Shown: positions 8,094 to 17,562, numbered from the stretch's first letter. The stretch is DNA of 64,000 bases from CAZHAC01 sp964383855 (GCA_964383855.1 CAYLIP010000002.1:17250-81249); one strand, 5' to 3'. The notes: generated by a model from the sequence alone, not told the origin. Numbers and translations: made by a program.

Positions 8094-9275
8094 CTAGGGG
8101 CCGGTGCGAATGATCAGCGCGTCGCCCTGCCCCCCGCCGCCGCAGAGGGCGGCCGCGCCGTAGCCTCCGCCGCGCCGGCGCAGCTCATAGGCGAGCGTGA
8201 GGGCGAGCCGGGCCCCGGAGGCCCCGATCGGATGGCCGAGGGCGACCGCCCCGCCATTGACATTGACCCGCTCCTCGTCCAGGCCGAGCGTGCGCGTCGC
8301 GTTGAGCGCAACCGCCGCAAAGGCCTCGTTGATCTCGGTGACCGCCAGGTCGGCCGCCTTCAGGCCCGCCTTCCGGAGCGCACTGTCGATCGCCAGCGCC
8401 GGCACCGTGTGCAGCCAGGCATAGCGATCGGCGCTCATGCCGTGCGAGACGATCTCAGCCAGCGGCTCCAGGCCCAGGCGCTCGGCCCTGTCCTTCGACA
8501 TCACGACGGTGGCCGCCGCGCCGTCCGAGATCTGCGAGGCGTTGCCGGCGGTGATCGTCCCCTCCTTGCGGAAGGCCGGCAGGAGGGCGGCCAGCGACTC
8601 GGCCGTGGTGCCGGGCCGGATGCCCTCGTCCTGGAGCACCTCCTTGACCTCGCCCTTGCGGCCGGGGACGGCGACCGCGACCGTCTCCTCGGCGAGCCGG
8701 CCGTCCGACCACGCGGCCTCGGCACGCTGGTGAGACCGCGCCGCCCAGGCGTCCTGGTCCTCGCGACCGATCTCGAGCTCGCGGTTCACGTCGTCCGACG
8801 ACTCGCCCATGTGCGCGTGCAGGAACGTAGACCAGAGCCCGTCGTGAACCATGGAGTCGACCATCTCGGCGTTGCCCATGCGCGCTCCAAAGCGCGCCTT
8901 GGGAACCAGGTAGGGCGCCTGGGACATCGATTCCATGCCGCCCGCCACCACCACCTCGACCTCGCCGGCCCGGATCAACTGATCGGCAAGCGCGATCGCG
9001 TTCAGCCCGGAGAGGCACACCTTGTTGATGGTGAGCGCGGGCACCTCGACCGGGATCCCGGCCAGAACCGCGGCCTGCCGGGCCGTGATCTGGCCGGCGC
9101 CGGCCTGGAGGACCTGGCCCATGATCACGTAGTCGACGTCGGCGGGCTGGATGCCCGCCCGCGCAACGGCCTCCCGGATGGCGACGCCCCCGAGCTCGAC
9201 CGCCGCCAGCCCGCTCAAGGAGCCGCCGAACCTGCCGATCGGGGTCCGCGCCCCGGCCGCGATGACCGATCCCAT
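8094..9275 (-). CDS. Acetyl-CoA C-acyltransferase (thiolase)
   Basis: 393-residue canonical thiolase II. The nucleophilic Cys is near residue 87 (INKVCLSGLNAIALADQLI). The second active-site blocks are NVNGGAVALGHPIGASGARL (His) and ALCGGGGQGDALII (Cys/Gly loop), and GGMESMSQAPYL is also present. It should perform thiolytic cleavage of 3-ketoacyl-CoA or the reverse condensation of two acetyl-CoA. It is a single gene with no visible operon partner. The first residues (MGSVIAAGARTPIGRFGGSL) match the family start, which supports the chosen ATG at 9275. Confidence 0.93.
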   Translation of the reverse strand: MGSVIAAGARTPIGRFGGSLSGLAAVELGGVAIREAVARAGIQPADVDYVIMGQVLQAGAGQITARQAAVLAGIPVEVPALTINKVCLSGLNAIALADQLIRAGEVEVVVAGGMESMSQAPYLVPKARFGARMGNAEMVDSMVHDGLWSTFLHAHMGESSDDVNRELEIGREDQDAWAARSHQRAEAAWSDGRLAEETVAVAVPGRKGEVKEVLQDEGIRPGTTAESLAALLPAFRKEGTITAGNASQISDGAAATVVMSKDRAERLGLEPLAEIVSHGMSADRYAWLHTVPALAIDSALRKAGLKAADLAVTEINEAFAAVALNATRTLGLDEERVNVNGGAVALGHPIGASGARLALTLAYELRRRGGGYGAAALCGGGGQGDALIIRTGP

Positions 9276-9423
9276 ACGAACTCAATCCTAGCCTTCGCCG
9301 CCGAGGGCTGAGATCGGGATGGCGCCGGCGCCGCCAGAGCGCCTGCGATATGTCTTAGGCCCTTTACCCATCTTCGGACGGTAGATCGAGCGCTGCCGGG
9401 CCGGAGAGGCAAGGTCTCTGGCC

Positions 9424-10170
9424 GTGACCCGGAAGACGCTCGGCCGGATGGCCGCTCTCCTAGCCGCCGCCGCCGCCTGCCTTCTGGGTTCGGTCTCGGC
9501 GAGCGCGAGCGGCCCGTACGCCGTCGGGTCGCACGGCTCCGACATCTCCTGGCCGCAGTGCAGTCGGGGCTTCGACAGCATCCCCAGCGGGGATTTCACC
9601 GTCGTCGGCGTCAACGGCGGCAAGCCCTTCACCATGAACCCCTGCTTCGGCGGCCAGTACTCCTACATGCGCAACAGCGGCTTCCAGAGCCCGGGGGTCT
9701 ACGTCAATCTCCAGTACGGAGAGGCCGACAACGGCTACAGCGGTTGCGCCGCCGGTGACCGGGCCTGCCGGGCGCACGATTACGGCTACCTGGCCGCCCA
9801 GTACGCCTACACGCAGGCCAACTTCATCAGCCACGGCGACACCCTTTCCAGCGTCGGCACCTGGTGGCTCGACGTCGAGACGATGAACGACTGGAACGAC
9901 GACCAGGGCCTGAACTCGCAGGTCGTGCGCGGCGCCCTCGAGTTCCTGCGCAGCACCGGCAAGCGGGCCGGCATCTACTCCACGCCCGGCCAGTGGTCGC
10001 AGATCGCCGGCGGCTACAACCCGGGCCCGGGGGTCGGCAACTGGGTGGCGGGCGCCGCCGGCGTGGACGACGGTCGCATGTGCGCCACGCCGCTCTGGGC
10101 GGGCGGCCAGGTCTGGATCTTCCAGTACCTGAACTTCGACATCGACCTCGACCAGAACGGCAGCTGCTAG
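9424..10170 (+). CDS. Secreted glycoside-hydrolase-like (DUF1906/GH25-type fold) protein
   Basis: 248 residues with a clear signal peptide (MTRKTLGRMAALLAAAAACLL, cleavage after a SASA region near residue 30). The mature part has FTVVGVNGGKPF, TWWLDVETMNDW and KRAGIYSTPGQW, typical of the TIM-barrel glycoside-hydrolase-like domain found in secreted actinobacterial proteins of the Rv2525c/DUF1906 type. Six or more Cys residues probably form extracellular disulfides. WLDVE places acidic residues as in GH25 lysozymes, so peptidoglycan hydrolysis is possible but unproven. Start is GTG 9424. The 3' end overlaps the convergent lipoprotein gene by four bases. Confidence 0.75.
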   Translation: MTRKTLGRMAALLAAAAACLLGSVSASASGPYAVGSHGSDISWPQCSRGFDSIPSGDFTVVGVNGGKPFTMNPCFGGQYSYMRNSGFQSPGVYVNLQYGEADNGYSGCAAGDRACRAHDYGYLAAQYAYTQANFISHGDTLSSVGTWWLDVETMNDWNDDQGLNSQVVRGALEFLRSTGKRAGIYSTPGQWSQIAGGYNPGPGVGNWVAGAAGVDDGRMCATPLWAGGQVWIFQYLNFDIDLDQNGSC

Positions 10171-11174
10171 GTGCCGAGGGCCTTCCGGATCCACTCCTCG
10201 CTGAGGGAGTTCGCGCGCGCCAGATCGGCGCCGGTCATGTCGTGATGAGCGCCCGGGAACCAGCTGATTTCCGTGTGAATGCCCTGCGCCGCCATCAGGT
10301 CGTGGCTGCTCTGGGTCCAGGCGGCCGGTATGTCCTCGTCGGCCGTCCCCTGCAGGAAGAGCGCGGGTGGCTGGCCGGCGGCGAAGTAGTTGCGCGGAGA
10401 GAGGTGGCGGTAGCCCTCGGCGTTGGCATCGGGTGACCCGGCTTCGCCCATCGACCCGCTGGCCAGCCACCACTTCCGGGCGTTGTCGGCCATGTCGCTG
10501 CTGACCGGCGCAAAGAGGACGACCGCCTTGACCCGGGGATCGACGACCATCGCCAGGAGGCTGATACCGCCGCCGTTGGAGTGACCGATGAAGGCCAACC
10601 GGGAGGGGTCGGCGGTGGGCAGAGAGGCCAGCGAGCTGACCAGGTCGAGCGCGGCGACCAGCTCGCCGACGATCGCCGGCAGGCCGGCCGGCGCCGGTCC
10701 CGAACCGGCATAGCCGGGCCAGTTGGGCGCCACCGATATGAAGCCATGGGCGGCCAGCGGGTCACCGAAGATGCCGGAGTCCTGGCCCTCCCAGTAGCGG
10801 CCGGCGGGAATGTAGCCGTGGTTGACGACGACCACCGGGAACGGACCCTTGCCGTCCGGGACCGAGATCGTCCCGGTCATCGGCTGGCCGCCACTGGGCC
10901 AGGTCATGTGGTACTTGGTGAAGCCGTCCCCCCGGGACATCTCGTCCCCGACCTTCACGGTTCCGGCCGGGAACGGGCGGGTGCGCAGTGACTCGATCCA
11001 GTAGGCGGGCAGGGCCGGGGTCGGCACCGCGGAAGGGGAGGCGGTGGCCGCCGGCGACGGCTCCGGCCGGCCGGCTGACGGCGTGCCGGCCGGCGGCCGC
11101 CCCGATGGCTGGCAGGCGGCAAGCGCGAGCAGCATGATCGCCGCCAGCTGGCGGCCAGGGCCGGGCGGCCTCAT
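10167..11174 (-). CDS. Alpha/beta-hydrolase lipoprotein
   Basis: 335 residues. A short N-terminal signal ends in a lipobox (LLALAACQPSG), followed by a Pro/Ser/Ala-rich linker and an alpha/beta-hydrolase domain. The nucleophile elbow is GHSNGGG (Ser) after PSRLAFI, an oxyanion region follows VVVNHGYIPAG, and the catalytic His lies in FPGAHHDM; the acid is probably in GTADEDIP. It resembles secreted prolyl-oligopeptidase or dienelactone-hydrolase-like esterases anchored to the membrane. ATG 11174 is chosen because it directly precedes the lipoprotein signal; a longer in-frame extension upstream has no such logic. Confidence 0.82.
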   Translation of the reverse strand: MRPPGPGRQLAAIMLLALAACQPSGRPPAGTPSAGRPEPSPAATASPSAVPTPALPAYWIESLRTRPFPAGTVKVGDEMSRGDGFTKYHMTWPSGGQPMTGTISVPDGKGPFPVVVVNHGYIPAGRYWEGQDSGIFGDPLAAHGFISVAPNWPGYAGSGPAPAGLPAIVGELVAALDLVSSLASLPTADPSRLAFIGHSNGGGISLLAMVVDPRVKAVVLFAPVSSDMADNARKWWLASGSMGEAGSPDANAEGYRHLSPRNYFAAGQPPALFLQGTADEDIPAAWTQSSHDLMAAQGIHTEISWFPGAHHDMTGADLARANSLSEEWIRKALGT

Positions 11175-11262
11175 GAAACGCAGTCTGCCACGAGATTGGA
11201 AAAAATTCGGTAGAAGCACCGCTGATGGCGTCCAAAGTGATAGTCTCGCTATAAGGAATAGC

Positions 11263-12465
11263 GTGAACATCAAGCGCCTGGTGGGTGCCCGGGAGTGGGC
11301 GCTCGGGCTTGCTCCGCAGGAACTGGCCGGCCAGCGCGAGGGTGTGGTCTTCATGATCATCTGCCTGATCGCACTGGCGCTGGTGACCATGGCCGACATG
11401 GTGGCGCACACGCACGCCACCGTGGGCGCGATCGCCCTCCTGCCGGTGGCGGCGGCGGCCTGGCTGCTCTCCCAGCGGCTGGCCGTGGTCGTGGTCGTGG
11501 TCGCCATGTCGCTGCAGGCGGCCTCCGCCGTGGTCGGCGCCGTCCACCCGCTGACCGCCGTCACCCAGTTCCTGATGATCCCGCTGCTGGCCTTGCTGGC
11601 TCGGTTGGCGGCGACCCGGGTCCTGCGGGCACACGAACAGGAGATGGAAGCCAGGGCGGCCCGGGCGGGCGAGGAGAAGGCGATCGAGCTGGAGCGCGCC
11701 AAGTCCCAGTTCCTGAGGCTGGCCTCGCACGAGCTGCGCGGGCCGGTGGCCATTCTTCGTGGCTACCTGAGCATGCTCGAGGAGGGCGCCCTGGGCGAGA
11801 TGCCGCCGGCCGTGGCGGGCGTCCTGCCGGTGCTCTGCGCGACCGCCTCAGGGATGAACCAGATGGTCGACCAGATGCTCGACACCGCCCGCCTCGAAGA
11901 CAGCCGCCTCCAGCTCAAGCGACGGCCAACCGACCTGGTCCAGCTGGTTCGCGACTCCGCCAACACGGTTCGCCTGATCCATGGTGAGTCGCACCCGGTG
12001 CAGATACGAGCGCCCGAGGGCCCTCTGGTCGTCAACTGCGACGGCGCCCGGATCGCGACCGTGGTTGGCAACCTGGTCTCCAACGCCATGAAGTACTCGC
12101 CCCCGGGGCGCGAGGTGACGGTGCTTCTGAGCCGTGCCGACGGGGTGGCGCGGATGGCGGTGAGCGACGCTGGAATCGGCATCGACGACGCCCAGCTGTC
12201 CAAGATCTTCACGCGGTTCGGGCGGATCGAGTCGCCGGAGACGGCTGACATTCCTGGCACCGGTCTCGGCCTCTACCTTTCGCGCGAGCTGGCCCGCCTC
12301 CACGCGGGCGACATCACGGTCGTCTCAAGGCCAGGCGAGGGCAGCACCTTCACCCTCACGCTGCCCCTCATGCCGGCCACGGAGGCGGCACCGGCCAAGG
12401 CGCGGCTGCCGCTGGGCGGCCGCCGGGCGCAGCAGTACCGGCAGCAGCCCGAGATCGCCAGCTAG
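11263..12465 (+). CDS. Membrane sensor histidine kinase
   Basis: About 400 residues. The N-terminal third has about four hydrophobic segments (roughly residues 28-46, 50-70, 73-92, 97-120), then a short coiled coil. HisKA carries phosphoacceptor His156 in [17 protein letters not shown]. HATPase has [13 protein letters not shown] (N box), VSDAGIGID (G1) and [12 protein letters not shown] (G2). It senses an unknown signal at or within the membrane and should phosphorylate a response regulator, which is not adjacent. GTG 11263 is preceded by AAGGAA at the right spacing and begins just before the first membrane helix. Confidence 0.9.
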   Translation: MNIKRLVGAREWALGLAPQELAGQREGVVFMIICLIALALVTMADMVAHTHATVGAIALLPVAAAAWLLSQRLAVVVVVVAMSLQAASAVVGAVHPLTAVTQFLMIPLLALLARLAATRVLRAHEQEMEARAARAGEEKAIELERAKSQFLRLASHELRGPVAILRGYLSMLEEGALGEMPPAVAGVLPVLCATASGMNQMVDQMLDTARLEDSRLQLKRRPTDLVQLVRDSANTVRLIHGESHPVQIRAPEGPLVVNCDGARIATVVGNLVSNAMKYSPPGREVTVLLSRADGVARMAVSDAGIGIDDAQLSKIFTRFGRIESPETADIPGTGLGLYLSRELARLHAGDITVVSRPGEGSTFTLTLPLMPATEAAPAKARLPLGGRRAQQYRQQPEIAS

Positions 12466-12496
12466 CTCCAGACGCCCGGCGCAGTACCGTGGGGCG

Positions 12497-13903
12497 GTGG
12501 CCGAACGCTTCCTGGGCAAGGTCAAGGCGCCCGACTTCCCGGAGGGGCTCGCGTGGCTCAACGTGGACCGGCCGCTCTCGGTCGCCGACCTCAGGGGCCG
12601 CCTCGTGCTGCTCGACTTCTGGACCTACTGCTGAATCAACTGCATGCACATGCTTCCGCAGTTGCGGGAGCTCGAGCGAAGGCACCGGGGCGAGCTGGTC
12701 GTGATCGGGGTCCATTCGGCCAAGTTCATGGCCGAGAAGGCGACTGAGAACCTCCACGACGCGGTGGTCCGTTACGGCGTCGATCACCCGGTCATCAACG
12801 ACCGGGACTTCCGGGTCTGGAACGAGTACGCCGTGCGGGCGTGGCCGACGCTCCTCTTCATCGACCCTGCGGGAAAGCTCGTGGCCAAGCACGAGGGGGA
12901 GGCGCCGCTGGAGGCACTCGAGCGGTTCGTCGCGGAGGCCCTGGAGGAGTACCGGACGGCCGGCCTGCTCGATGGCTCGAGGCCGCTTCCCGCCCGCTCC
13001 GAACCACTCGCGGGGGCCGGCCTGGCCTTTCCGGGCAAGATCGCCGCCGACACCGCCGGCGGCCGCCTTGCAATCGCCGACACAAATCACGATCGAGTTC
13101 TGATCACCGACCTCGCGGGGCGTGTTGAGCGCGTCCTGTCCGGACTCGACAGGCCCCAGGGGGTCGCCTTCGGTGGCGGCCATCTTTGGGTGGCGGAGAC
13201 GGGAGCCCACTCGATTCAGCGGGCGGCCCTTGCCGGGGCCGGCGGCGAGGTGGGTGTCGGCGTCGAGCGGGTGGCCGGCAACGGCCGGCTCGCGACCAGC
13301 TCCGAGGACCTGGCCGCGGGCGCGCTGCGGTCGCCCTGGGACTTGTGCTGGCTCGACCCCTTTCTCTATATCGCTATGGCCGGCAGCCACCAGATCTGGC
13401 GTCATGACCCTCGTGATGGCACGACGCGGCCATGGGCGGGCAGCGGCCGGGAGGGGCTTCGCGATGGCGGCCTCGACGATTCCTGGCTCGCGCAGCCGAG
13501 CGGACTTGCCACCGACGGCAGGTCGCTCTACGTGGCGGACAGCGAGGTCTCCGCGATCCGGGTTATCGACCCGGTGGCAGGCACGGTGGGGACGCTGGTC
13601 GGCACCGGGCTCTTCGACTTCGGGGATCGCGACGGCGGGCTCGGGCAGGCGCTTCTTCAGCACCCGCTCGGGGTGGCCGCGGCGCCGGGTGCCGTGTACG
13701 TGGCCGACAGCTACAACGGCAAGGTCAAGCGCATCGATCTCGCGGGCGGCCGGATCGAGACCGTCGCCGGCGGGTTTGGCGAGCCCGGCGGCCTGGCGCT
13801 GTCAGGCAACCGCCTGCTGGTCGCCGACACCAACCGCCACCAGGTCTGCGGGGTCGACCTCGACAGCCGGGAAGTGACCGCCCTGGAGCCATCCGGCCTC
13901 TAG
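12497..13903 (+). CDS. Thioredoxin-fold/NHL-repeat selenoprotein (UGA at codon 46)
   Basis: One frame runs from GTG 12497 to TAG 13903 with a single internal TGA at 12632-12634 (codon 46 of 468). The thioredoxin-like start is [10 protein letters not shown][TGA][10 protein letters not shown]; family members have Cys at this position (YCCINC), so TGA replaces the first Cys of CxxC, giving U-I-N-C. This is the classic Cys/Sec exchange in a redox active site. TlpA/redoxin features continue ([25 protein letters not shown]), then five or more NHL repeats form a beta-propeller (for example [38 protein letters not shown]). A SECIS-like hairpin follows the TGA. No signal peptide is visible. Role: probably a thiol or peroxide redox enzyme. 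Reading TGA as stop would leave a 45-residue fragment. Confidence 0.85.
12635..12670 (+). promoter_or_regulatory. Candidate bacterial SECIS element for the TGA at 12632-12634
   Basis: Bases 12653-12659 (CTTCCGC) pair with 12664-12670 (GCGGGAG), including one U-G pair, around the tetraloop AGTT. G12652-C12671 extends the stem. A50-type pairing of 12650 with 12672 would leave U12651 bulged. The loop starts 25 bases after the TGA and has G at position 2 followed by U, as in known bacterial SECIS loops. Confidence 0.68.
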
Positions 13904-13939
13904 AAGCGTTCCGGGTGCCCCCCGTCGGGGCTGCGCTTC
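13903..13939. terminator. Hairpin between convergent genes, possible bidirectional terminator
   Basis: Between the stop of the thioredoxin-NHL gene and the stop of the convergent UbiA gene, GAAGCG (13903-13908) can pair with CGCTTC (13934-13939), and inside it GCCCC (13917-13921) pairs with GGGGC (13927-13931). There is no long T tract on either side, so a role in termination or 3'-end protection is plausible but not shown. Confidence 0.4.
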
Positions 13940-14747
13940 AAAAGCGACCGCCGCTGACGACGAGGGCCCCCACCACAAGGAGGGCGCTTATCAGCGTCAG
14001 CCGGAAGCCGATCACGAGCCGGCCGCGCCGGACGCCGGCCGCCGTGACGAGCATGAGGACCGACGTCACCGCAAAGGCGAGCAGGACCGGCGGGCTGGGC
14101 GCGCCGGCCACGACCAGGGTCGCCGCGGCGACCAGGAGCAGGGCCGAGCAGAGCACGGAGATGCGAGCGCCCAGCAGTTGCGGCAGGCCGCGCACGCCGG
14201 CCTGCCGGTCACGCTGGATGTCGGGCAGCACCTGCGTGAAGTGAGCCGCCGCGCCGGCCAGGGCGCCGGCGCCAACCGCCCAGGCGGCGGGGGCGTGCGT
14301 GATCGGCGGCCCCAGGGTCGCAAAGGGCGGCAGCATGGCGAAGGCGAACGCGTACGGGACCAGGCTGAAAGGCGTCCGCTTGAGCACCAGGTTGTAGCCG
14401 CTGGCCGCCGCGATGGCGGAAAAGTGGGCGAGCGCGGCGCCGAGCCCGGCCCACAGCGAGAGCGGCAGACAGGCCAGCAGGGCCGCCCCGGCGGCGAACC
14501 TGACCGCGCGGCGCGACACCTGGCCGGCAGCAACCGGCTTGTCGGCGCGCTGCTGCGCCGCGTCGAGGTCGGCGTCGACCAGGTCGTTGCTCCAGCCCAC
14601 GAAGAGCTGGCCGGTCAGGACCGCGGCGCCGCAGACCGCGGTCATCAGGGCGCCGCGGCCGGCGCCGGCGGCGAGCGCGGCGGCGATCAGCGTGACCCCG
14701 GCGACCGGCTCCGGGTGCGCGGCTCGCAGGAGAGCCGCCGGCCTCAC
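13938..14747 (-). CDS. UbiA-family prenyltransferase
   Basis: 269-residue integral membrane protein. The first Asp-rich motif is SNDLVDADLDAAQQRADKP, which fits NDxxDxxxD for Mg-diphosphate binding. The second is QVLPDIQRDRQAGVRGLP, matching DxxxD. About eight to nine hydrophobic helices follow. Family members transfer polyprenyl groups to aromatic rings or form related lipids (menaquinone, heme, tocopherol, polyprenyl-phosphate sugars); the acceptor cannot be told. GTG 14747 overlaps the MFS stop by four bases, so the two genes are probably co-translated. Confidence 0.88.
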   Translation of the reverse strand: MRPAALLRAAHPEPVAGVTLIAAALAAGAGRGALMTAVCGAAVLTGQLFVGWSNDLVDADLDAAQQRADKPVAAGQVSRRAVRFAAGAALLACLPLSLWAGLGAALAHFSAIAAASGYNLVLKRTPFSLVPYAFAFAMLPPFATLGPPITHAPAAWAVGAGALAGAAAHFTQVLPDIQRDRQAGVRGLPQLLGARISVLCSALLLVAAATLVVAGAPSPPVLLAFAVTSVLMLVTAAGVRRGRLVIGFRLTLISALLVVGALVVSGGRF

Positions 14748-16018
14748 GCCGCGGGCTCGTCCACGCGCGTGGCCCAGGAGCGCTCCATGGCCTCCATATC
14801 CTTGGCCACGTGAGGCAGGCCGGTGGCCGCGACGATGGCGGCGATGATGAGCATCGGGGGCCCGATCAGCGTCAGCGCCAGGCTCAGGCTGTGGAAGGCG
14901 TCCGAGAGGGCGCCCGTGGCCAGCGACGACCAGGAGTCGCCCAGCAGGTGGCCGAAGAAGAGGCCGAGCGTGACCGCGCTGGCACGCAGCGTGGGAATGA
15001 TCACGTTCTGCTGGAGCGCGGTGAAGGGCGCCACGTAGAGGTAGAGGACGACGGCGCTGAGCAGCGCCAGCGGGATGAAGAGCGAGAGCGACCTGGCCTG
15101 GAGGGCCGCCGCCAACAGCACCGCTCCGAGCAGGAAGGAGCCGGCCGAGATCTCGAGGTAGCCGCGGGGCTGGGTGCGCGCCCGCCAGTCGCCGAGCCAG
15201 CCCCCGAGCAGCGTCCCCACCAGCCCGCCGCCGATCAGCAAGCCGCCGCCGAGGGTGGCGGCACCGCTGACCGAGAGCCCGTAGCGGCGCTGGATGAAGG
15301 TCGGCAGCCAGTTGGCGACCGCCGCCAGGACCGCGTACAGCAGGAGCTGGCTGATGACCACGGCGCGGTAGCTGGGGATGCGCAGCAGCCCCACGAAAGC
15401 GCCGAAATCGACGTCGTGCGGGCGGCGCACCCGGGGACCGGCCGCCTCCGCCGCCCCCCGTGCCGGCTCCCGGAGTTTGAAGGCGAGCAGGGCGCAGATG
15501 AGGCCGGGGACGGCGGTGCCATAGAACGCCCAGCGCCAGCCGAGGTGCTCGGCGACGATCCCGCCACCTATGAAACCGACCGCGATGCCGAACACGCTCC
15601 CGGAGTTCCAGATCGATGCCGCGCGCGACCGGAAGTCCTTGCTGAAGAAGTCGCCGAGCAGGGAGGTCCCGGCCGGGAAGTAGCCGGCCTCCCCGACGCC
15701 GAGCAGCGCGCGGGCCGCGAAGAGCTGAATGAAGTTCTGCGTGGCGCCCGTGATCAGCGTGGCCAGGCTCCACACCGTCACGCCGGCGGCGATCACGTTC
15801 TTGCGCACCCCGCGGTCGGCCCAGTACCCGAACGGGAGCACGGTCAGTGAATAGAAGAGAAGGAATGCGCTGAGCACGGCCCCCATGGCGGTGTCGTCGA
15901 TGTGGAACTCTTTCTGGATCGAGCTGGCGGCCGCCGGCAGCACATAACGGTCGAGGTAGTTGAGGAAGTTGACGGCGAACATGACGCCGAGGACGTACCA
16001 GGCGTAGCGCTTCGCCAC
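14744..16018 (-). CDS. MFS transporter (sugar phosphate/anion symporter-like)
   Basis: 424 residues with twelve predicted transmembrane helices. The N terminus MAKRYAWYVLGVMFAVNFLNYLDRYVL is typical of the ACS/hexuronate-type MFS branch, where NYLDR is conserved, and GYWADRGVRKNV is the loop 2-3 motif. It probably imports an organic acid or related anion. It is coupled by GTGA to the UbiA gene. The region upstream is only 23 bases from the divergent AAA+ gene, so both promoters must be compressed there. Confidence 0.87.
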   Translation of the reverse strand: MAKRYAWYVLGVMFAVNFLNYLDRYVLPAAASSIQKEFHIDDTAMGAVLSAFLLFYSLTVLPFGYWADRGVRKNVIAAGVTVWSLATLITGATQNFIQLFAARALLGVGEAGYFPAGTSLLGDFFSKDFRSRAASIWNSGSVFGIAVGFIGGGIVAEHLGWRWAFYGTAVPGLICALLAFKLREPARGAAEAAGPRVRRPHDVDFGAFVGLLRIPSYRAVVISQLLLYAVLAAVANWLPTFIQRRYGLSVSGAATLGGGLLIGGGLVGTLLGGWLGDWRARTQPRGYLEISAGSFLLGAVLLAAALQARSLSLFIPLALLSAVVLYLYVAPFTALQQNVIIPTLRASAVTLGLFFGHLLGDSWSSLATGALSDAFHSLSLALTLIGPPMLIIAAIVAATGLPHVAKDMEAMERSWATRVDEPAA

Positions 16019-16041
16019 GGCCGAAAGGGTAGAACACGAGG

Positions 16042-17397
16042 ATGGCTGTGACCTGGGAGCGGGACCTGATCGAGCGCCTGCGGGCGGGCTTGCCCCTCCA
16101 GGTCCTTGGCCAGGCCTCGCTGGACGGCCCGCTGCGCCGCCTGGTGGTCCTCGGTCGCTCCGACCCCGACTCGGGCGCCTGGCTGGCGGCGGTACTGATG
16201 GGGACGCTGCGAACTCCGCCCGGCATCGAACGTGGCTTCCAGACCCGGTCGACGCGCGGCGGGGCGCTCTACGTGCTCGATGAGGCGGGGAGGGACCGGT
16301 TCGTGGTCTCCCGCGGACTGCTCGAGCAGGTCGTCATCTCCTGCGGCGGCTGGCCGCTGCTGCTGCCCCTGGTGGGCGCCAAGGCGCGGCCCCGGCCGGT
16401 CGGCGACCCGGCCGCCCTCGCCTCCGACCTCGACGCCTTCTGCGCGCTGATCGCGGCCGCCGCTCCGGATGCCGGGCTGGCCCTGAGTCCAACCGGGCTG
16501 ACGGTCGACGCCGCCTTCGGGTCGCTCGGCAAGCTGGGCCGGGCGGCGGCCGAGGTGGTGCGGCGGGCGCCCGGCGGCGGCCGGCCGCCGGGCAGCGTTT
16601 ACACGCCCGGCGAGGAGGGGGGAAGCGCCGTCGGCTTCGAGGACATCGGCGGCCTGGAGGAGGCCAAGGTGGAGCTGGAGACGATCTGCCTCGCGGTCCG
16701 CGACCCCGCCGCCTTCAGTGCCTGGGGCGCCCGCCCCCCGCGCGGAGTGCTGCTCTTCGGACCGCCCGGCACCGGAAAGACGATGCTCGCCCGCGCCCTG
16801 GCCGGGGAGGCTCGCGCGCGCTTCATCCACGTGCGGGCGACCGACGTCGTGTCCAAGTGGTACGGGGAGGCCGAGAAGCGGCTGCAGGAGGCCTTCGATT
16901 GGGCGCGCCGCGAGCGGCCGGCGGTGCTCTTCTTCGACGAGATCGACGCCCTGGCGCGCGCCCGCGAGGAGTCGCATGAGGTGACGCACCGCCTGGTCTC
17001 CACCTTTCTCGAGAACATGGATGGGCTTTCCGCCACGCCAGGGGTGATCGTGGTCGCGGCCACCAACCGGCCCGAAGCCCTGGATGAGGCGATCATGCGG
17101 CCCGGACGCTTCGACCGCCTGGTCGAGGTGCCGCTGCCCGGTCCGGCCGGGCGGCGCGCGATCTTCGAAGTGCACGCGGCCCGCGCCTCTCGCGCCGCCG
17201 GCCGGGAGCTCTTCGACCAGCCGTCGGAGGCTGACTGGGAGCGCTTGCTGGCCGCCTCCGACGGTCACAGCGGAGCCGACATCGCCGAGGCCGTGCGCCG
17301 TGCCCTGGAGGTCAAGGTGCGCTCGGGCGCGACCTTCGGTCGGGTGGTGCCCGACGAGCTGCTCGCGGCCACGGCCGGCCTCCGCCGGAGCGCCTAG
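16042..17397 (+). CDS. AAA+ ATPase with novel N-terminal domain
   Basis: 451 residues with one classical AAA module. Walker A is GPPGTGKT (240-247), Walker B is VLFFDEID (295-302), the second region of homology is ATNRPEALDEAIMRPGRFDR, and SKWYGEAEK is the pore-loop neighbourhood seen in Cdc48/katanin/FtsH-type proteins. The first ~195 residues are not a domain I recognise. There is no membrane segment and no protease domain, so it is probably a stand-alone unfoldase or remodelling ATPase. ATG 16042 follows an AGGATGG region. Confidence 0.87.
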   Translation: MAVTWERDLIERLRAGLPLQVLGQASLDGPLRRLVVLGRSDPDSGAWLAAVLMGTLRTPPGIERGFQTRSTRGGALYVLDEAGRDRFVVSRGLLEQVVISCGGWPLLLPLVGAKARPRPVGDPAALASDLDAFCALIAAAAPDAGLALSPTGLTVDAAFGSLGKLGRAAAEVVRRAPGGGRPPGSVYTPGEEGGSAVGFEDIGGLEEAKVELETICLAVRDPAAFSAWGARPPRGVLLFGPPGTGKTMLARALAGEARARFIHVRATDVVSKWYGEAEKRLQEAFDWARRERPAVLFFDEIDALARAREESHEVTHRLVSTFLENMDGLSATPGVIVVAATNRPEALDEAIMRPGRFDRLVEVPLPGPAGRRAIFEVHAARASRAAGRELFDQPSEADWERLLAASDGHSGADIAEAVRRALEVKVRSGATFGRVVPDELLAATAGLRRSA

Positions 17398-17562
17398 CCC
17401 GTCCCCTTGCGGGATCCCGGCGAGGCAAGACGCCGGCACTGCATTACGCTCGTGGTGCCGCTGGGGGCGCTCCTCGCCGCGTCGCGCGGGGCCCGGGCCG
17501 ATCGGCCCTTACCGGCCGCCAGCGCCTGGACCGGGATTGGGCGAAGCCCCAGGAGGTTTGAC

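Noticed and set aside
9276..9423. A c-di-AMP or c-di-GMP riboswitch before the secreted hydrolase-like gene
   Set aside because: I looked for the characteristic conserved elements and did not find them; the 148-base gap looks unstructured by eye.
12497..13903. Two genes, a 45-codon peptide and an NHL protein starting at 12644
   Set aside because: The short piece ends inside the thioredoxin active site and the next ATG would discard half the fold. Continuous homology across the TGA is the better explanation.
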